The notes under the pieces were generated by a model that made no database searches, was not told the DNA's origin, and saw nothing but the letters and a program-made list of their open reading frames with translations. From Actinoplanes sichuanensis (GTDB lineage Bacteria; Actinomycetota; Actinomycetes; Mycobacteriales; Micromonosporaceae): 64,000 nt of DNA. The translations under genes were made by a program, and so were the position numbers. The stretch lies in the NCBI RefSeq assembly GCF_033097365.1, contig NZ_AP028461.1, positions 4,712,001 to 4,776,000 of the forward strand, given 5' to 3'. This document shows positions 43,322-52,580 of the stretch, one piece after another (the stretch's first letter is position 1; each line of letters starts with the position of its first letter).

Positions 43322-45316
43322 ATGGCGAACCTGGGCGACGTCATGGACGACGTTCGGTGGCAGGGCTTCGTCGGCCGAGCGGCGCAGGTGGCCGCCTTCG
43401 ACGACGCCCTGGCCGGACGGTCGGAGCGCCGCGTGCTGTTCGTCCACGGTCCCGGCGGCGTCGGCAAGACCACTCTCCTGCTGTATCTGCGCAGCCGGGC
43501 GCGGCGAGCCGGCCGTCGCGCCGTCTACCTGGACGGCAGCGCTCTCGATCCGTCCCCGGAAGGCTTCGTGCACGCCGTCCAGTCAGCCGACACCGGCACC
43601 GCGCCGGTGCTGCTGGTCGACGGATACGAGCATCTCGCCCCGATCGACGGCTGGTTACGCCGCGACCTCATCCCCACTCTGCCCGCCGACGGTGTCGTGG
43701 TCGTCGCCGGCCGCGACGCGCCCGCGCCGGCCTGGCGGGCCGATCTGGGCTGGCGGGGACTGGTCGCCGTGCACTGCCTGGGCAACCTGGACGAGGCCGA
43801 CAGCACCGCCCTGCTCGAGCGGGCCGGTGTCGCCGCACCGGACCGGGAGGCGATCATGCGGTTGGGCCGTGGCCACCCACTCGCGCTCGCCCTGCTCGCC
43901 GACGCGGCGCTGACCGGCACGGTGCCGAAAACCCTCGCCGACGCGCCGGACCTGATCTCGGCACTGATCGCGTCGATGGTGCACGACGCACCGACCGACG
44001 CCCACCTGGTCGGCCTGGGCACCTGCGCCAAGGTGTTGCTGACCACCGAGGACCTGTTGCGGCGGACGGTCGGCGACGACGCACCGCGGGTCTGGGAGTG
44101 GCTGCGGGATCGGCCGTTCGTCACCGTCAGGCCGCACGGCCTGACACCGCACGACTTGACGCGCGCCGTTCTGGAGGCCGAGTTCGAGCGGCGCTTCCCC
44201 GACCGTTACCGCGATCTGCACAGGATCATCCACGACTACGTCGTCACCGGTCTGCTCACCTCCTCCGGCACGCATCGTCAGCTGCTCGCACAGCAACTCG
44301 CCCAGCTGCACCGGGAAGGTCCGTTCAGCGCCCAGTTCCGCGCCGTGGCAACGGACGGAACCGTCGCACTGGCGCGGGCGCGCCCGGAGGAACTTCCCGG
44401 TGCCGCCGAGCTGATCGGCACTCATGTGGGTCCCCGGTCGGCCGAGCTGGCCCACGGCTGGTTCACCGAGCGGCCGGCCGGTGCCAGTGTGGTGCGTGTC
44501 GGGGACGGCATCGGCGGCTTCGTCTACCACGCGCGATGCCCGTCCGGTTCCCTCACCGAAAATCAGGATCCGGTGATACGTGCGATTCTCGATCATGTCG
44601 CCCGCACCGCACCCTTGAGACCCGGTGAGCAGATCGACGTATCGCGGTTCATGTTCGGTCACGACGGCGAGCAGAGTGACGCGTACGCGGTCTTCGCCGG
44701 TTCCATCTCCTCGATCATCGAATGGTGCGGCCGGCCGCTCGCGTGGGCTTTCATCGTGTCGGTGGAACCGTCGTTCTGGGGCCCCTTCTTCGACTATCTC
44801 GCCTTCCGCGAGATCCTCGAGGTGACCTTCGACGGCCGGCGTCACGTGGTGTACGGCAACGACTGGCGCCGCTTCGGAGTCCACGCCTGGCTCGAACTCA
44901 TGCAGGAACGGGAGCAGTCCGGCGGCACCGGCCCACCACCGGACTGCATGCAACAGCCCGCGCCGCTGAGCCGGGACACGTTCGACGCCGCCGTACGCGC
45001 CGCGCTGCCGAACCTGTGCCGGCCGGACCGGCTCGCCGCGTCACGCCTGGTCGGCACCCATCTGGGCACCGACGCCGCCGCGGTGCGCACGGCGTTGCGC
45101 ACGGCGGTGGACGAGCTGGCCGGGCTGCCGCGCGGTGATCGGCTCCGCGCGGTGCTGCACCGCACGTACGTCAGTCCCGCTCCCACCCAGGAAGCCGCGG
45201 CGGAGGTGCTCGGCCTGCCGTTCAGTACCTACCGGCGGCACCTCGCCAAGGCGGTGGACGAGCTCACCGAACGACTCTGGGCCGGCGAGACCGGACAGGA
45301 AACGACCGGCGACTGA
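43322..45316 (+). CDS. P-loop ATPase with C-terminal helix-turn-helix (regulator)
   Basis: A 664-residue protein. The N-terminal STAND-like ATPase has FVGRAAQVAAFDDAL, Walker A GPGGVGKTT (residues 43-51) and LLVDGYEHLAP as Walker B. A middle domain of ~200 residues is unfamiliar. The last ~70 residues contain AAAEVLGLPFSTYRRHLAKAVDELTERLW, a helix-turn-helix. It starts 40 bp after the methyltransferase gene and precedes the FAD monooxygenase by 38 bp, so the three may form an operon. A regulatory role is inferred. Confidence 0.68.
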   Translation: MANLGDVMDDVRWQGFVGRAAQVAAFDDALAGRSERRVLFVHGPGGVGKTTLLLYLRSRARRAGRRAVYLDGSALDPSPEGFVHAVQSADTGTAPVLLVDGYEHLAPIDGWLRRDLIPTLPADGVVVVAGRDAPAPAWRADLGWRGLVAVHCLGNLDEADSTALLERAGVAAPDREAIMRLGRGHPLALALLADAALTGTVPKTLADAPDLISALIASMVHDAPTDAHLVGLGTCAKVLLTTEDLLRRTVGDDAPRVWEWLRDRPFVTVRPHGLTPHDLTRAVLEAEFERRFPDRYRDLHRIIHDYVVTGLLTSSGTHRQLLAQQLAQLHREGPFSAQFRAVATDGTVALARARPEELPGAAELIGTHVGPRSAELAHGWFTERPAGASVVRVGDGIGGFVYHARCPSGSLTENQDPVIRAILDHVARTAPLRPGEQIDVSRFMFGHDGEQSDAYAVFAGSISSIIEWCGRPLAWAFIVSVEPSFWGPFFDYLAFREILEVTFDGRRHVVYGNDWRRFGVHAWLELMQEREQSGGTGPPPDCMQQPAPLSRDTFDAAVRAALPNLCRPDRLAASRLVGTHLGTDAAAVRTALRTAVDELAGLPRGDRLRAVLHRTYVSPAPTQEAAAEVLGLPFSTYRRHLAKAVDELTERLWAGETGQETTGD

Positions 45317-45354
45317 CCTGGAGAGTGAGCAGCGCTCGGCCACATCCTCGGTCC

Positions 45355-46758
45355 ATGACGACGACAACGATTCTTGGTGCCGGCCTCGCCGGCCTGACCA
45401 CCGCGATGATGCTCAACCGTGACGGTCACCAGGTGACCGTCCTGGAACGTGACCCGGCCGCGCCCGCCGACCGGCCGTGGGACGACTGGGACCGGCCCGG
45501 GGTGAACCAGTTCCGGCTGCCGCACTATCTGCTGCCGCGCTGGTGGGCGGAGTTGCGCGCCGAACTGCCCGACGCCGCGGCCGCCGTGCGCGAAGCCGGC
45601 GCCGTCGTGATCAACCCGTTGGCGGCCCTGCCGCCGGAGATCCGCGGCCCGGACCGCGACGACGACGACCGGTTCACCACGGTGACGGCTCGCCGCCCGG
45701 TCCTGGAGGCAGCGCTGGCGGCGGCCGCCGCCACTGCCGGGGTCACCATCCGGCGCGGCGTACGAGTCGTCGGCGTACGCACCGACGGCCGCCACCCGGT
45801 CCCCCGGGTCACCGGTGTCACCACCACCGGCGGCACGGTCGACTCCGACCTCGTGATCGACTGTGGCGGCCGCCGGTCCGCACTGCCCGCCCGGCTGGCC
45901 GCGGCCGGGGCACGGCCGGTCGCCGAGGAACGAGCCGACGCGGGCTTCGTCTACTACGCCCGCCACTTCCGGTCGCCGCACGGCCGGCTCCCCGAGATCA
46001 CGTCGATGCTGATCCAACCGTACGACTCGCTGTCGGTGCTGACGCTGCCGGCCGACCACGGCACCTGGAGCGTCGTGCTGACCACCAGCGGCAAGGACAA
46101 GGTGCTACGGGCACTCCGCGAACCGGCGGTCTGGTCGGCGGCGGTGAGCCGCTATCCGGCGGCCGTACCGTGGCTGGGCGGCGAACCGATCACCGGTGTG
46201 GACGTGATGGCCGGGCTGGAGGACAGGCTGCGCCGGTACGTCGTCGACGGCCGCCCGGTAGCCACCGGCGTCGTCGCGGTCGGCGACGCGTGGGCCTGCA
46301 CCAACCCGTCGCTGGGCCGCGGCGCCTCCTTCGCCATCATCCACGCCCGCGTCCTGCGCGACGTCCTCCGCGAGGTCGGTGCCGCCGACCACGACAAGCT
46401 GGTCCACCGGTTCGACGAGGCCACGGCACAGGTCGTCGAACCGCTCTACCGCGCCACCAGCTACGTCGACACGCACCGGCTGGCCGAGATCGACGGTGAC
46501 GTCGCCGGTGTGCCGTACCGGCCGGACGACCCGCGCTGGCTCGCTTCGAAGGCGCTGTTCGCCGCCGCACTCCGCGACCCCGGAGCGCTGCGCGGCTACC
46601 TGTCGATCAGCTCGTTGCTGAACACCCCCGACGAAGTCTTCGCGACGCCGGGCCTGCGCGACCGGGTCCTGGCCCTCGGCCTGCCGGCGCCGCAGTACCC
46701 GCTGCCCGGGCCGTCCCGCGCCGAACTTCTGGACGCCGTCACCGCGGGTGCCCGATGA
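45355..46758 (+). CDS. FAD-dependent monooxygenase/geranylgeranyl-reductase-type oxidoreductase
   Basis: A 467-residue flavoprotein. The FAD motif TILGAGLAGLTTAMMLNRDGHQVTVLERD is at the N-terminus, and AVGDAWACTNPSLGRGASFAI is the second FAD signature of aromatic hydroxylase-type enzymes. A middle substrate domain contains HFRSPHGRLPEI. It resembles secondary-metabolism monooxygenases. Substrate unknown. ATG 45355 is chosen because an earlier in-frame start would precede the Rossmann fold by an Arg/Pro-rich tail. Confidence 0.82.
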   Translation: MTTTTILGAGLAGLTTAMMLNRDGHQVTVLERDPAAPADRPWDDWDRPGVNQFRLPHYLLPRWWAELRAELPDAAAAVREAGAVVINPLAALPPEIRGPDRDDDDRFTTVTARRPVLEAALAAAAATAGVTIRRGVRVVGVRTDGRHPVPRVTGVTTTGGTVDSDLVIDCGGRRSALPARLAAAGARPVAEERADAGFVYYARHFRSPHGRLPEITSMLIQPYDSLSVLTLPADHGTWSVVLTTSGKDKVLRALREPAVWSAAVSRYPAAVPWLGGEPITGVDVMAGLEDRLRRYVVDGRPVATGVVAVGDAWACTNPSLGRGASFAIIHARVLRDVLREVGAADHDKLVHRFDEATAQVVEPLYRATSYVDTHRLAEIDGDVAGVPYRPDDPRWLASKALFAAALRDPGALRGYLSISSLLNTPDEVFATPGLRDRVLALGLPAPQYPLPGPSRAELLDAVTAGAR

Positions 46759-46966
46759 GAGCGTCGCCGAAAGGCTGCGGGTAGCCGGTCTTGTGCCGGC
46801 CCCGACCAGATCAAGCGGTGGAAAGCCGGCGGCCCGGGCCGGGCAGCATCGTGGCGCTGCCAGGTCCGGGCCTTCGCTCGTAGCCTGGTGGAGTCTTCGT
46901 CCCATCGAACGCGGGCACAGCAGTGGAAAGCGGTAACCCACCCGCGCGGTCAGGGCGCAGAGGATG

Positions 46967-49555
46967 TCAACGCCAGTCCCCCACCATCGGGCGGTCCGTG
47001 GGTGTGCCGTACGCCGCCCTGATGTCGGCGTCTCCGGACTGGTGTGTGTTGCGCAGGTTGAACTCCTTCGTCGACGGCCGCCAGATACCGACCGTGTCCC
47101 GGCCGTCGGCGTTCCAGTCGCCGACCACCGGCTTGTCACCGACCGAGCCATACACGAACGTGAAGTCGGATGCCCCGCTGCCGGTCAGTGCGTTACGCAG
47201 GTGGAACGACCGGTCGGCCGGCTCGTAGTAGCCCAGGCTGTCGCGGCCGTCGGCGTCCCAGTCACCGGTCAGCAGCGTGCTCGTCGACTTCCCGAACGAC
47301 TGCGTCACCTCCGCCGAACCGGCCGCGTTGGTGTTGCGCAGCCGGACCAGCTGGTCGCTGGGCCGCCAGGTGCCCACGGTGTCCTTACCGTCGCCGTCCC
47401 AGTCACCGGCGATCGGCACGTCCCCGTTCGCCGCGTAGCCGGCGACGAAGACGATCTCCGGCGCCGCGTTCGCGTTCAGAGCGTCACGCAGGTGGAACGT
47501 CCGGTCGGCCGGGTCGAACCAGCCCCACCCGTCGACGCCGTCGCCGTCCCAGTCGCCGATGACCGGCGTCTGCGAGCCGTCACCGATCGCGAACGCGGGC
47601 ACGTCGCTGTTACCCGGCGTGATGCTGGTACGCAGGTACGCCGTGTGGTTCGACGGCCGGAAGACACCGATGGTGTCGGCGTGCGTGACCGGCCCGGTGG
47701 CCGGCGCACCCGGTCCGAGCAGGCTGAACGCCACCGCACCGGTCGAGGTGAAGTCGATCGCCGGTTCGTTGCTCATCCACGCCTCCACCCGGTCCATGTA
47801 GCGGGCACCGTTGCCGTTGAACGCCGCGAACCGGTCCACCCCGTCGGCGGGGCAGGTGCGGACGTCGTCGCCGGGTTCGAGGTCGTCGAAGGTGTCGGTA
47901 CCGTTGGGGCCGTTGACCGCCGCGCCGGCCAGGACGGCACCGGTGAGGTTGGCGATCTGGTGGTGCGGGCATTTCGGGTACGTGCTGCCGACCCCCACGA
48001 TCAGCGAGACACCCCAGGGGTTGCCGCCGAGGATCCAGTTCGCCTGCTGCTGGGCGAAGGTCGCGTACCGGGTGCTGCCGGTGACGTCGCGGTAGCGGGC
48101 GGCCTGCGCGATGAGGCCGAACGTGTGCGACGTCGAGTCGTAGTCGTTGTAGACGGCTCCGGCGCGGAACCGGTCGGCGTCGGCTCGGGCCATGCCCGCG
48201 TCGAGCTGTTCCTCCAGCGCGGAGACGAGTTCGGCGCGGGTGACGGCGGCGCCCGAGCCGATGACGGTGGCCAGGTCGGCGATCGCCAGGGAGCCGACGT
48301 CGTACAGGTTGAGCGTGTCGTGCTCGTCGCCGTCCAGGTACTGCCGCGACCACTGGGCCGCCTGGGTGAGCCAGGTCGCCGCCCGGCTGTCGCCCAGGGC
48401 CTTGGCGGCGAGGTGCAGCTCGACGCCACCGAACGCCATGTCGTCGGTCCAGAGGTCCTCGCCGTAGTAGTCGTGCGGGAACGTCGTGACGAGCTCGCCG
48501 ACCGAGGTGGTCTTCGCGAGACCGTAGATCGCGGCCGCCTTGGCGAGTTCGGACCGTGCCCGGGTGGGATCGCTGGTCGCGTGGACCTGGGCGGCGATCG
48601 CGAAGGCGGCCGACACCCGCCCGGCCAGGTTCGGGCTCAGTTTCGAGCCGGGCTCGTTGGCCCGGAACACCGGCCGGTGCCGCACGTAGTACAGGTCGGT
48701 GCCGGCCGGGTCGGTGATGGTGTCGTCGGTCTCCGGCAGCCGCCACGTGTCGTGGTCGCCGAAGTAGGTCTCATCGTCGCCGCCACCGATGCCGACCTGC
48801 GCGTACAGCACGTTGGTCTGGTCGTCCCACATCTTGTCGAGCCAGTCCAGACCGAAATCGATCTCGGCCGCCCGGGCCGCGTCCGGCGATCCGGATCGCT
48901 GCGCGATCAAGAGCGTGTCGAGGGTGTACGCCGCGGTGTGCGTGAATTTGAGGTAGTCCCCCGCGTCGAACCAGCCGCCCGACACGTCCACCGTCGCCGT
49001 CTGTGCCTTGGTCAACCCGCCGACGATGGCGCCCTCCTCGTTGAACGTCGGCGTCTTGTAGACGGTTGCCGACGTGTCCGCGAGGTGCGACGCCTTACGG
49101 TTCATCACGGTCGGTAGCACGTTCGTACCGTCGCGATTGGCTTGAAAGAATCTGGTCATCGTGGCCGACACCGGAGCGTAAAGACTGTTCGCCGTGCCCA
49201 CCGAAAAGGTCGGCGAGGTCGTCACACCGCTGACCCGGATGCTGTACCGACCCGCGGTCCGCAGCGCCGAGAAATCGATCGGCGCGACCGCGGTGTAGGA
49301 GCTGTTCCACGAGCCGAGACTGGTGCCGACGGTGCCGGACAGCACCTGCGTCCCGGCCCCGTCGACGACCTGGAACGCGGTGCCGGCCTGCGCGGCCGTA
49401 CCGAGCAGGAATGCGGTTTTCGGCCCGTCGGCCGGATATCCGACCTGGTTGACCCGGATGAAGGAGGTGACCGCGGCCGGTGCCGCGCTCACGCCGACAA
49501 TGGTGCTGCCGATCAGGGCAGCGGCGGAGAGCCCTGCGAAGACTTTGAGTCTCAC
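46967..49555 (-). CDS. Secreted GH9 cellulase with C-terminal VAGDW-type repeats
   Basis: An 862-residue exported cellulase. After the signal peptide comes a CelD-type Ig domain (FIRVNQVGYPADGPKTAFLL), then a GH9 catalytic domain with GGWFDAGDYLKF (Asp pair), the HHQ of CPHHQIANL and NEPAIDF carrying the acid Glu. Four or five ~50-residue repeats follow (GDWDGDG.DTVGTWRPS..LRLRN). It starts 9 bp after the GH6 stop, in one operon with it. Endo-acting beta-1,4-glucan cleavage is expected, in synergy with the GH6 enzyme. The 208 bp to the FAD gene hold no gene. Confidence 0.92.
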   Translation of the reverse strand: MRLKVFAGLSAAALIGSTIVGVSAAPAAVTSFIRVNQVGYPADGPKTAFLLGTAAQAGTAFQVVDGAGTQVLSGTVGTSLGSWNSSYTAVAPIDFSALRTAGRYSIRVSGVTTSPTFSVGTANSLYAPVSATMTRFFQANRDGTNVLPTVMNRKASHLADTSATVYKTPTFNEEGAIVGGLTKAQTATVDVSGGWFDAGDYLKFTHTAAYTLDTLLIAQRSGSPDAARAAEIDFGLDWLDKMWDDQTNVLYAQVGIGGGDDETYFGDHDTWRLPETDDTITDPAGTDLYYVRHRPVFRANEPGSKLSPNLAGRVSAAFAIAAQVHATSDPTRARSELAKAAAIYGLAKTTSVGELVTTFPHDYYGEDLWTDDMAFGGVELHLAAKALGDSRAATWLTQAAQWSRQYLDGDEHDTLNLYDVGSLAIADLATVIGSGAAVTRAELVSALEEQLDAGMARADADRFRAGAVYNDYDSTSHTFGLIAQAARYRDVTGSTRYATFAQQQANWILGGNPWGVSLIVGVGSTYPKCPHHQIANLTGAVLAGAAVNGPNGTDTFDDLEPGDDVRTCPADGVDRFAAFNGNGARYMDRVEAWMSNEPAIDFTSTGAVAFSLLGPGAPATGPVTHADTIGVFRPSNHTAYLRTSITPGNSDVPAFAIGDGSQTPVIGDWDGDGVDGWGWFDPADRTFHLRDALNANAAPEIVFVAGYAANGDVPIAGDWDGDGKDTVGTWRPSDQLVRLRNTNAAGSAEVTQSFGKSTSTLLTGDWDADGRDSLGYYEPADRSFHLRNALTGSGASDFTFVYGSVGDKPVVGDWNADGRDTVGIWRPSTKEFNLRNTHQSGDADIRAAYGTPTDRPMVGDWR

Positions 49556-49564
49556 GTCGATTCC

Positions 49565-51268
49565 CTAACTTCCATTGATGAGATGTACGGCGAGCGCCGG
49601 GCTGAAAGTGCCGGCCGGAATGCCCGCACCGATGCCGCACGGCCCGTCCGAGTCGCCGGCGACCTTGACCCAGACCAGGAACTCCGCTCCCCCGCTCCCG
49701 ACTTTCGAGGGGGCACCCAGCCGGGCGCTGGCCGGGTTGCACCAGTCGCCGGGTGTGCCGCCGGCGCCGTTCCGACTGGTATCGATCAGGTACGGCTTGC
49801 CCACACCGGCCCGGATGGCGTCGCCGTAGGTGGTGGACTGGGCGGTGGTGTAGAAATTGGAGACGTTGATCGCCACGCCGCGGGCGTCGGCGACACCGGC
49901 GCGGGTCAGTCGGGCCGACATCTCCTCGGCGCTCCACCAGTTGGCATTGCCGCCGTCGGCGTACGTCCAGGCGTGTCCGCCGAACGCGTTGATCGCGTAC
50001 CTGATCAGGTCGAACCGGGTCTGCAGGTCGCCGCTGTCCGGGATGCAGCCGGAATGGGCCTGGGCCAGCGCGTCCGGTTCGATGATCACCAGAGCGGGGC
50101 GGTCACCGACACCGGCGGCGAAATCATCGATCCATTCCCGGTACGCCGTAGGGCTGCCCGCCCCACCGCCGGACGCTCCGCCACAGTCGCGGCCCGGGAT
50201 GTTGTACGCGACGATTATCGGAACCTGGTGCACCGCCTCGGCCGCCGACACGTACGCGTCCACGGCGTCGTAGATGTCACCACTCCAGTTGCCGAACCAG
50301 CTCGCACCGGGACGCCCGGCGATCGACTGCCGGATCGGACCGGCGCGGGGGTCGCCGCTGTTGGCCGCGACCCATTGCGTGGCGTGGCCGGCCGGGTCGG
50401 CGTAGAAGCCGTAGACCCGGGCCAGCTGGGCCGGGTCGGGGTCGGCCACGTCGAGTCTCCAGTCGCCGGCCAGCGGCTGGTCTCCACTGCTGCCGGTGAC
50501 ATACGACGCCGTCACCGCGGCTGTCGCGTTGTTGGCGGCGAGCGCGGTGAACGTACGAGATGAATTCCTGTAGGCCCCGGCGGTGTCGATGCCGTCGCCG
50601 TCCCAGTCGCCGATGACCGGGAGGTCGCCGGGGTCGACCCGCGGGTGGTCGAACGCGTAGTTGGACGCGCCGGAGCTGAGGGCGTTACGCAGGTGGAAGT
50701 TGCCGGTGCCGGGTCGGAAGAGGCCGACGCTGTCCTTGCCGTCGCCGTTCCAGTCGCCGGCCACCGGTTTGTCGCCGGCCGCCCCCGAGGCGAACTGATA
50801 GTCGGCCGGGCCGCTGTTGCGCAGGTTGCGCAGTCGGAAGGTCAGATCGCTGGGGCGGTACGTGCCGATGCCGTCCCGTCCGTCGCCGTCCCAGTCGCCG
50901 ATGACCGGGACGTCGCCGGGCAGCGCGAAGTCCGCGACGAACGCGTGGTCCGACGGGCCGGTGGTGTCGAGCACGTCGCGGAGGTGGAAGGTGTGGTCGC
51001 TGTTGCGGTAGTAGCCGGTGCCGTCGACGCCGTCGCCGTTCCAGTCGCCGACGACCGGGACGTCACCGCTGACCCCGATCACGTACGGCAGCACGTCCGG
51101 CGGTCCGGCCGACAATGAGGTGCGCAACCGGACCGTACGATCCGCGGGGTGGAATAGACCCAGGGTGTCGGATTTGACCGACGTCGTGGCGCCCGCCGCC
51201 GTCACGGGCGCCACGATGCCGGTGGCCATCACGACCGCCAGGGTGATCAGGCGGAAGTGATCGCGCAT
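49565..51268 (-). CDS. Secreted GH6 cellobiohydrolase/endoglucanase with N-terminal repeats
   Basis: A 567-residue protein. The signal peptide (LITLAVVMATGIVAPVTAAGA) is followed by five FG-GAP-like repeats (GDWNGDG.DGTGYYR.SDHTFHLR and variants) and a C-terminal GH6 domain. The domain has VAYNIPGRDCGG (acid Asp), IIEPDALAQ, INVSNFYTT, DTSRNGAGG and WCNP. ATG 51268 overlaps the upstream gene's stop in TGATG. A longer reading frame up to 52120 is not coding. With the GH9 enzyme it forms a cellulose-degrading pair. Confidence 0.92.
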   Translation of the reverse strand: MRDHFRLITLAVVMATGIVAPVTAAGATTSVKSDTLGLFHPADRTVRLRTSLSAGPPDVLPYVIGVSGDVPVVGDWNGDGVDGTGYYRNSDHTFHLRDVLDTTGPSDHAFVADFALPGDVPVIGDWDGDGRDGIGTYRPSDLTFRLRNLRNSGPADYQFASGAAGDKPVAGDWNGDGKDSVGLFRPGTGNFHLRNALSSGASNYAFDHPRVDPGDLPVIGDWDGDGIDTAGAYRNSSRTFTALAANNATAAVTASYVTGSSGDQPLAGDWRLDVADPDPAQLARVYGFYADPAGHATQWVAANSGDPRAGPIRQSIAGRPGASWFGNWSGDIYDAVDAYVSAAEAVHQVPIIVAYNIPGRDCGGASGGGAGSPTAYREWIDDFAAGVGDRPALVIIEPDALAQAHSGCIPDSGDLQTRFDLIRYAINAFGGHAWTYADGGNANWWSAEEMSARLTRAGVADARGVAINVSNFYTTAQSTTYGDAIRAGVGKPYLIDTSRNGAGGTPGDWCNPASARLGAPSKVGSGGAEFLVWVKVAGDSDGPCGIGAGIPAGTFSPALAVHLINGS

Positions 51269-51651
51269 CAGTAATTCATCGTCCCGGACCAGAAGGTGTC
51301 CGTGCCGGAGGCCTGCTTGCGGGCCTGGATGGTGAAGACGGTGCCGGCCAGCACGCCGGTGGCCAGGGTGCGGGTCGAGTGGTCGGTCCAGCAGATGGTG
51401 TCGCTGAAGATGGCACCGGTCCGCACGCTCTTGAGCCGGATGCAGACACCCCCGCTGGACAGGTTGTTCGGCTTGAAGGTGATCGTGCCGCCGTTGACGT
51501 CGTGGCGCTGGAAGGTGTACGCCGTCCAGCCGGTGTCGGTGCGGGTGTAGCCCTCCACCGGGTTGGCCGCGGCCATCGCGGTGGAGGGGATGGCCACGGC
51601 GACGGAGGTCGCGGCCAGAGCGAACGTGGCGATCTTGGTGATGCGGTGCAT
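51268..51651 (-). CDS. Small secreted protein leading the cellulase operon
   Basis: A 127-residue exported protein with signal peptide MHRITKIATFALAATSVAVA ending ATA-AMAAA. The mature ~100 residues are beta-rich (TGWTAYTFQRHDVNGGTITF, TFWSGTMNY) with two Cys in VCIRLKSV and DTICWTD. Its stop overlaps the GH6 start (TGATG), so expression is coupled. An accessory binding role in cellulose use is inferred from position. The family is not recognised. Start at ATG 51651 follows GAGAGGGTCCACC. Confidence 0.65.
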   Translation of the reverse strand: MHRITKIATFALAATSVAVAIPSTAMAAANPVEGYTRTDTGWTAYTFQRHDVNGGTITFKPNNLSSGGVCIRLKSVRTGAIFSDTICWTDHSTRTLATGVLAGTVFTIQARKQASGTDTFWSGTMNY

Positions 51652-51830
51652 GGTGGACCCTCTCGTGACGACTGATGTCCCGTTCGGAATCAGCCTCACG
51701 TCTGGCCCTTACCGCCCGCTTTCCTCCCACTTTCGCCGGCCCTTCACGGGTGGCCGAACACCGTCCTGTCGAGAGCCGCCGACCATGGCAGCGGACGTGC
51801 ACTATGGAGTCCCGTGCGACAGGAGGATCA

Positions 51831-52154
51831 GTGTCTGCCTTCATGGAACTGCCGATCGACGATGACGAGTCGATCACCGTCGAAGTGAGTGATCTCGGCT
51901 TGACCCGAGTTCGCGCCGGCGAGAGGGTCGGAGAGGTGGCCGCCCGGTTCGACGACGCGGTGGCCCAGGTCGTCCGTATGGGGGCGACGGCGATCAAGAA
52001 GGTCCTGGCCACCCCCAAGCCACCGGCAGAGGTCGAGGTCGAACTGGGCCTCAAGGTGACGGCCAAGACCGGCTTCGTCATCGCGGAGTCTGCCGGCGAA
52101 GCGCACTTCAAGGTCATCATGCGGTGGCAGATGAAAGGCCCTGATCAGCCGTAG
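51831..52154 (+). CDS. Trypco2 / CU044_2847-family protein
   Basis: A 107-residue protein with the pattern of the trypco2 (CU044_2847) family: MELPIDDDESITVEVSDLG near the start, a long helix FDDAVAQVVRMGATAIKKVL, then VEVELGLKVTAKTGFVIAESAGEAHFKVIMRW. Members are fused to or encoded with trypsin-like proteases in actinobacterial conflict systems. A trypsin-VMAP gene lies 7 kb downstream in the same locus. GTG 51831 follows AGGAGGATCA. It probably bridges protease and partner, by inference from the family. Confidence 0.78.
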   Translation: MSAFMELPIDDDESITVEVSDLGLTRVRAGERVGEVAARFDDAVAQVVRMGATAIKKVLATPKPPAEVEVELGLKVTAKTGFVIAESAGEAHFKVIMRWQMKGPDQP

Positions 52155-52370
52155 CACCCCGGCAAAAATCGAGAGATCTCGATCTCTAACCGCCGAAGCC
52201 GCGGCTAGGAAACCACCCACCGTCCACGTATGGTGGTCTGAGAGTCACGGTCGGCAGAGGGGATGAGACTCGTCGATGCCTCATGCCGCAGCCGCTCCGA
52301 CGAACATGTACATGGTGATTCGGCAAAGGCGCCGTACTCCGGTGCCCACAGCCACACGGGAGGCCTGCCG

Positions 52371-52580
52371 ATGAAGCACGCCGATGATCGGCAGAGCGAG
52401 TCTGTTTCTGACGGCGGACCTCCCCCTCTCCCTTCTCCGCTGGCCACGGCATTACGACGGCGAGAAATGCGGGAGGCACATCCCGATGAGATCTACGCGT
52501 GTTTCAGCAACTTCGGTGGGGATCCACCACCCAGCGATATGGCCATACCGGCAGCTCGACGTCGCGGCACTTCGGGGTGA
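52371..52580 (+). CDS. Candidate RiPP precursor peptide
   Basis: A 69-residue ORF with a very good RBS (GGGAGG, 7 nt spacer) ahead of ATG 52371. The N-terminal part is acidic/Pro-rich with an Arg-rich helix (PLATALRRREMREAHPDE), then YACFSNFGGDPPPSD, a short aromatic segment that could be the core. It overlaps the maturase gene in another frame by 95 bp. Small size, strong initiation and position just upstream of an FxsB-type maturase support a precursor. No canonical FxSxx C-terminus is present. It may be a different class or not a precursor at all. Confidence 0.5.
   Translation: MKHADDRQSESVSDGGPPPLPSPLATALRRREMREAHPDEIYACFSNFGGDPPPSDMAIPAARRRGTSG

Noticed and set aside
49565..52120. 851-codon version of the GH6 gene
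   Set aside because: The N-terminal 284 residues cross the small secreted gene in another frame and lie before the signal peptide.
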